A DNA stretch of 64,000 nt from Chitinophagales bacterium. Lineage in GTDB: Bacteria; Bacteroidota; Bacteroidia; Chitinophagales; UBA2359. Positions 60,596-64,000 of the stretch are shown one piece after another; position 1 is the stretch's first letter, and every line of letters starts with the position of its first letter. The notes under the pieces are model-generated. The model was not told the DNA's origin and ran no database searches. It saw only the letters and a program-made list of their open reading frames with translations. The stretch spans positions 62,001 through 126,000 of the forward strand of contig JAHDFD010000005.1 of NCBI GenBank assembly GCA_020628375.1. Direction: 5' to 3'. The translations under genes and the position numbers were made by a program.

Positions 60596-62650
60596 ATGAT
60601 ACATAAATTTTTCAAGTCAATTTTGGTAAATTCTGTATTTGTTATTGGCGCTCTTTTTATACTGAAATCTTGTTCTTTTCTCAAAAAAGGAAATTCAGTA
60701 AATGATAATGAACAAATTGTTACCAAAGTAAATGTTCCTAACGATGTTATACCATTTTTCCAACATTGGAATTTGATATTAGGTGATGGATCAAATGTAG
60801 GGAAAGCTACCAATTTTGAGGATAAAGACTTTTTCTATACTTCTAATGATGGTAAAGATGACTGGGTGGTATTCAAAACACCAAATGCAGGTAATACCCA
60901 TGGTACTTCTAATAATACCAGAACAGAATTAGCACAACTGAAAAAATGGTCACCTATGACCGACGCTTCCTTAAATGCTACCTTGAAAGTAATGAACGTA
61001 GCGAATACAGGTGATGCAAGAGTAGCTGCAACATATTCAGTAGTTATCGGACAAATTCACAGTGCTGATGGACATGAAAATGAACCTTTGAAGATTTTCT
61101 ATAAAAAATTCCCAGGTCATAATAAAGGTTCTGTTTTTTGGAATTATGAGATAAATACCTTTGGTGATGATAACTCTGGAAGGTGGGATTATTCTTATCC
61201 TGTTTGGGGCTATGATTTTTCTGTTGTAGGAAATGATGCAAGTGCTTATCCTCCTGAACCTGAAGATGGAATAGAGCTAGGGGAAGAAATCAGTTATGAG
61301 GTAACCATTAAAGATGGAATGATGTATTTGACCTTTAAGAGTAAAGGACACGAAACAAAAACCTTTACGAAAAACCTGATAGATTCTGAATATAAAAACA
61401 AAGAAGATATGCCGGAGCAGGTTAAGAATTTATTCGTCCCTATCGGACAAGATGGTGTAGAACAAGAAAACGCCTATGCTGATGAAGGTTTGTTCTTCAA
61501 ATTGGGTTCTTATAATCAAACAAACGGAAAAGATCCGAAAGTGAATAAAGTATGGTGTTCGGGTGCTGAAACTCATGGAGGTGACATACAAAAACAATAT
61601 GCTGACGGAAATTATGCTGAAGTTTGGTTTAAAACGGCTGAAATAGAAGTAAGTGAAGAGGCTATTTCTAATGAAGGCTATTTTACTGCAAACGATGGAT
61701 TAAGTGATAAAACGGTATTTCCCAGCGAAGTAATTCCAGCTTTAGACAAGTTCAAAATGTTAATGGGAGATGGAACACATGTAGATGATTTAATCGATTT
61801 TGAACATAAAGACTTTTTCTATACAGTAATTGATGGTACAAGGAGATGGGTTGTTTATAAAACACCTAATTCTGGAGTAACGTCTAAAAATTCAAGCAAT
61901 ACGCGTACTGAATTACACGAAAAAAGAGAATGGACACCAGAGGAAGGTGGAAGGTTAACAGGTACTTGCAGAGTTATGCAGGTTTCTGTTTCCGGCGATG
62001 CTAGAGTAGCAGCTTCTTATGCAACCGTTGTTGGTCAGATACATAGTGGTGAAGGGCATGAAAATGAACCTTTGAAAATATTCTATAAAAAATACCCTGG
62101 GCACGATAAAGGTTCTGTTTTCTGGAATTATGAAATAAATACCGAAGGAAGTAATTCAAAAAGATGGGATTATTCTACTGCTGTTTGGGGGAACGATATG
62201 TCTGTTATAGGTTCAACTAAAAATGACTTTCCAGATGAACCTTCTGAAGGAATAGAATTAGGGGAAGAATTTAGTTATGAAGTAAATGTATATAATGGTA
62301 TTATGTATCTTACGTTCAAAAGTGAAGGGCATGAAACAAAAACTTTTACCAAAAACTTAATTGTATCTGAATACGTAAATCGAGCGGATATTCCTGATCA
62401 GGTGATGAAAATATTTGCCCCAATTGGACAAGATGGAACAGAACAGGTTAATGCCTATAAAGGTGAATTGAACTATTTTAAACAAGGTGCTTATAATCAA
62501 ACGAACGGAAAAGATCCGGAAAAGAGTAGAGTTTGGTGTGCCGGAGCTGAAACATATGGCGGAGATTTACAGAAACAATATGAAAATGGTTGTTACACTG
62601 AAGTTTGGTTCAGAGATACAACTGTTGGTCCCGGTGTTCCGCCTAAATAA
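60596..62650 (+). CDS. Tandem-domain PL7 alginate lyase lipoprotein
   Basis: A 684-residue lipoprotein (signal ending GALFILKSC) with two PL7 alginate lyase domains that cleave alginate by beta-elimination. Each domain has the three family motifs. Domain 1: Arg109 in NTRTELAQ, QIH at 153-155, YNQ at 306-308 in FFKLGSYNQTNG. Domain 2: Arg437 in NTRTELHE, QIH at 481-483, YNQ at 633-635 in YFKQGAYNQTNG. The spacing is almost identical, so this is an internal duplication of about 328 residues. QIH (rather than QVH) usually goes with activity on guluronate-containing alginate. Both domains look catalytically intact. A strong terminator follows. Confidence 0.93.
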   Translation: MIHKFFKSILVNSVFVIGALFILKSCSFLKKGNSVNDNEQIVTKVNVPNDVIPFFQHWNLILGDGSNVGKATNFEDKDFFYTSNDGKDDWVVFKTPNAGNTHGTSNNTRTELAQLKKWSPMTDASLNATLKVMNVANTGDARVAATYSVVIGQIHSADGHENEPLKIFYKKFPGHNKGSVFWNYEINTFGDDNSGRWDYSYPVWGYDFSVVGNDASAYPPEPEDGIELGEEISYEVTIKDGMMYLTFKSKGHETKTFTKNLIDSEYKNKEDMPEQVKNLFVPIGQDGVEQENAYADEGLFFKLGSYNQTNGKDPKVNKVWCSGAETHGGDIQKQYADGNYAEVWFKTAEIEVSEEAISNEGYFTANDGLSDKTVFPSEVIPALDKFKMLMGDGTHVDDLIDFEHKDFFYTVIDGTRRWVVYKTPNSGVTSKNSSNTRTELHEKREWTPEEGGRLTGTCRVMQVSVSGDARVAASYATVVGQIHSGEGHENEPLKIFYKKYPGHDKGSVFWNYEINTEGSNSKRWDYSTAVWGNDMSVIGSTKNDFPDEPSEGIELGEEFSYEVNVYNGIMYLTFKSEGHETKTFTKNLIVSEYVNRADIPDQVMKIFAPIGQDGTEQVNAYKGELNYFKQGAYNQTNGKDPEKSRVWCAGAETYGGDLQKQYENGCYTEVWFRDTTVGPGVPPK

Positions 62651-62685
62651 AAATTATTTTGAACTTTACTGTATAATGGCATGAA

Positions 62686-62725
62686 ATGAGAGTTGCTTGT
62701 CAAGTGCCTAGCAACTCTCATTTTT
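62686..62725 (+). terminator. Intrinsic terminator after alginate lyase
   Basis: A perfect 12-bp stem, ATGAGAGTTGCT (62686-62697) with AGCAACTCTCAT (62710-62721), followed by TTTTT. Confidence 0.88.
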
Positions 62726-63035
62726 AATATCATTCATTTTACACCACCACACATTTTTTAGTGAAAAGAACATAAATTATAAAAAACAATAATGTACAGG
62801 AAATAGCTATACTTGGTAAAATGTTGCCGGAGGAGAAAGTGGTTTAATGAACTATTAGATATTCCTCAGTACGCTTATATCATCATTAAAAATTTTCACA
62901 GAATCTATTCACTTTTAATTAAAAGATGTTCGCCATATCATTGAATAATTTTGAGTATTTAGCCAAGGCTGCTATCCTCTGATTTTGGTAAGTTGTTGCA
63001 GGAAAAAATGTAATAATTTTTTTTCATTATAGAAT
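62726..63035. other. Non-coding stretch downstream of alginate lyase terminator
   Basis: AT-rich, no open frame of note, no repeat or structure that I could recognise. It is part of the 725-bp gap before the GntR gene, whose right half holds element B and the promoter-operator region. Confidence 0.5.
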
Positions 63036-63218
63036 TATAATACAATTTTAACTTTAAAATATCGTACATTTATGAGAACGTGAACCACTATCAAATTAAG
63101 CCCAATACACATGTCATCCCGTGAAAAATAGGGAGGTGTCTATATTTCGACTTCATTGCATTACGCTCAATATGACACGAAAATTTGTACGTTTTTTAAT
63201 TTTTAAATTTGTATAAAT
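63036..63218. repeat. Dispersed palindromic element family B, copy 2 (inverted)
   Basis: Reverse-complement match to 28262-28440 across nearly its whole length, including CATTACGCTCAATATGACACG and GAGGTGTCTATATTTCG, and the outer A/T-rich arms. It shows about four-fifths identity by eye. It lies 35 kb from the first copy and in the opposite orientation, 74 bp upstream of the GntR promoter. Confidence 0.75.
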
Positions 63219-63291
63219 ACTAAAAAAGGCTATTTTTCTTATAATTATTATTTCCTAATACCCCTCTTTATTTAAAAAATAGTCTAATAAT

Positions 63292-63321
63292 TTGATGTTT
63301 TCTGCAAATTTGGTATATTTG
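63292..63321 (+). promoter_or_regulatory. Promoter of the GntR regulator gene
   Basis: TTG at 63292-63294, 19 bp, TATATTTG at 63314-63321: an exact match to the Bacteroidota consensus. The predicted start near 63328 is directly followed by two palindromes. Confidence 0.72.
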
Positions 63322-63333
63322 GAGTGAATTGTA

Positions 63334-63362
63334 ATTGGTTGACCAATTTTGGTTAACCAAAA
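63334..63362. promoter_or_regulatory. Tandem operator for the GntR regulator
   Basis: Two adjacent palindromes: ATTGGTTGACCAAT (63334-63347, two central mismatches) and TTTTGGTTAACCAAAA (63347-63362, perfect). The TGGT-x2-ACCA core is the type bound by FadR/UxuR-like GntR regulators. They lie just after the -7 box and 13 bp before the start codon, so they should mediate autoregulation. Confidence 0.7.
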
Positions 63363-63375
63363 TCAATAGGGTGTT

Positions 63376-64000
63376 ATGTTAGAAAACTTAAACAGAATAG
63401 AGATAAAAAATCCAGTTGATTTAATAATTTCTCAAATAAGAGAGTTGATTATTTCAGGTGTTGTGAAACCTGGAGAAAAATTACCTCCTGAAAGGAAATT
63501 AGCAGAGCATCTTGGTGTAAGTCGTGGACAAGTTCGTGAAGCAATTAATAAGTTGGAGACCTATGGTATTTTGAAAGTTCAACCACAAAGTGGTACCATA
63601 GTCAATGGAATTGGTATTGTAGCGCTCGAAGGGTTAATATCTGATATATTAAAAATTGAAAAAGTTGATTTCAAATCATTAATTGATACAAGAATCTTGC
63701 TTGAAAAAGAAGCTGCACGTTTAGCAGCAATAAATCGTACAAAAGAAGACATCATTGAATTAGAAATAGCACTTCATAATTACAAAAAAAGTCTGGCTGA
63801 AAATGGTGTAGCGGTAGAAGAAGATTTGCTTTTTCACTTAAAAATTGCAGAAGCTAGTAAGAATACCGTTTTGAAGTCATTAATGATGATCATTACTCCG
63901 GATATAGTTAAAAGTTTCCGAAAATTCAACGTTTGTAACAGTGAAAAGAATATCAAAACGATCAAAGAGCATCAGAAGATTCTTGAAATGATTTCAAATA
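63376..64000 (+). CDS. GntR-family (FadR subfamily) transcriptional regulator, 3' end outside window
   Basis: 208 residues are visible. The N-terminal winged helix is complete (IISQIRELIISGVVKPGEKL, PPERKLAEHLGVSRGQVREA, LKVQPQSGTIV). The FCD ligand domain begins about residue 95: IDTRILLEKEAARLAAINRT, EDLLFHLKIAEASKN; the Asp/Arg and His are those that bind metal or ligand in this subfamily. FadR-type regulators next to alginate or uronate genes commonly respond to sugar acids; that is an inference from the neighbouring alginate lyase. Promoter and operators are immediately upstream. Confidence 0.92.
   Translation, partial: MLENLNRIEIKNPVDLIISQIRELIISGVVKPGEKLPPERKLAEHLGVSRGQVREAINKLETYGILKVQPQSGTIVNGIGIVALEGLISDILKIEKVDFKSLIDTRILLEKEAARLAAINRTKEDIIELEIALHNYKKSLAENGVAVEEDLLFHLKIAEASKNTVLKSLMMIITPDIVKSFRKFNVCNSEKNIKTIKEHQKILEMISN

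Noticed and set aside
1-64000. tRNA, rRNA, CRISPR, phage or transposase genes, and large-scale gene transfer islands
   Set aside because: I looked for cloverleaf-like sequences, conserved rRNA segments, repeat-spacer arrays and transposase motifs and saw none; AT content and codon style appear even across the window.

Overview
This window is a piece of an AT-rich Bacteroidota chromosome, most likely from a marine polysaccharide degrader. Support for this: type IX secretion (T9SS) C-terminal sorting domains on three proteins; several lipoproteins with an acidic tract after the lipidated Cys; the Bacteroidota gene order bamD - rpoZ (Rpb6-like omega) - coaBC - DUF4835; a GSII-type glutamine synthetase; promoters of the TTG-N19/21-TAnnTTTG type; and a tandem PL7 alginate lyase next to a GntR regulator. 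I cannot fix the order or genus from sequence alone.

Layout. 1-1115 is the end-truncated E2 subunit of a 2-oxoacid dehydrogenase (minus strand). 1377-4822 holds two adjacent TPR proteins with class III cyclase domains whose catalytic residues complement each other. 4840-12016 is a complete tryptophan operon on the minus strand in the order trpR-trpE-trpGD-trpCF-trpB-trpA, with a promoter and a candidate TrpR operator in front. 12139-17993 is a mixed region: two paralogous lipoproteins, a T9SS cargo protein, an orphan histidine kinase, a YkgJ-type cysteine-cluster protein and an exported peroxiredoxin-like protein. 18217-21543 carries a lidless Hsp70 relative, a DUF3467 protein, adenylate kinase and ferritin. 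21854-26388 encodes a small exported protein and a 1385-residue secreted protein with an IPTL-type C-terminus. 26458-34062 holds a small three-gene cluster of unknown function, an MMPL/RND exporter, two lipoproteins, a Rid protein and a glycosyltransferase. 35194-39009 is the conserved bamD-rpoZ-coaBC-DUF4835 block. 39085-44833 has an FGE-like protein, a secreted alpha/beta hydrolase, glutamine synthetase and a HerA-like ATPase. 45220-50858 is an envelope region with two GT4 glycosyltransferases, a TagF-like transferase and a polytopic membrane protein. 50932-60074 has a TPR pair, a C25-like secreted protein that lacks its catalytic Cys, a short-chain NAD epimerase-like protein, ComF and a DUF3857 protein. 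60596-64000 is the alginate lyase followed by an autoregulated-looking GntR gene cut by the window end.

Between the genes lie several families of short non-coding elements with inverted-repeat ends. One family (about 156-160 bp, 16-bp ends) occurs in two full copies plus two decayed ones, each after the 3' end of a gene. Another (about 180 bp) occurs twice in opposite orientation, 35 kb apart. I found no rRNA, tRNA, CRISPR array, transposase or phage gene.

The most notable signals are: (i) the cyclase pair, which looks like a bacterial analogue of the C1/C2 heterodimer of animal adenylyl cyclases; (ii) the enteric-style trp operon with its own TrpR and matched substitutions at a known TrpA-TrpB contact; (iii) the promoter-operator arrays in front of trpR and the GntR gene; and (iv) the element family placed at gene 3' ends.
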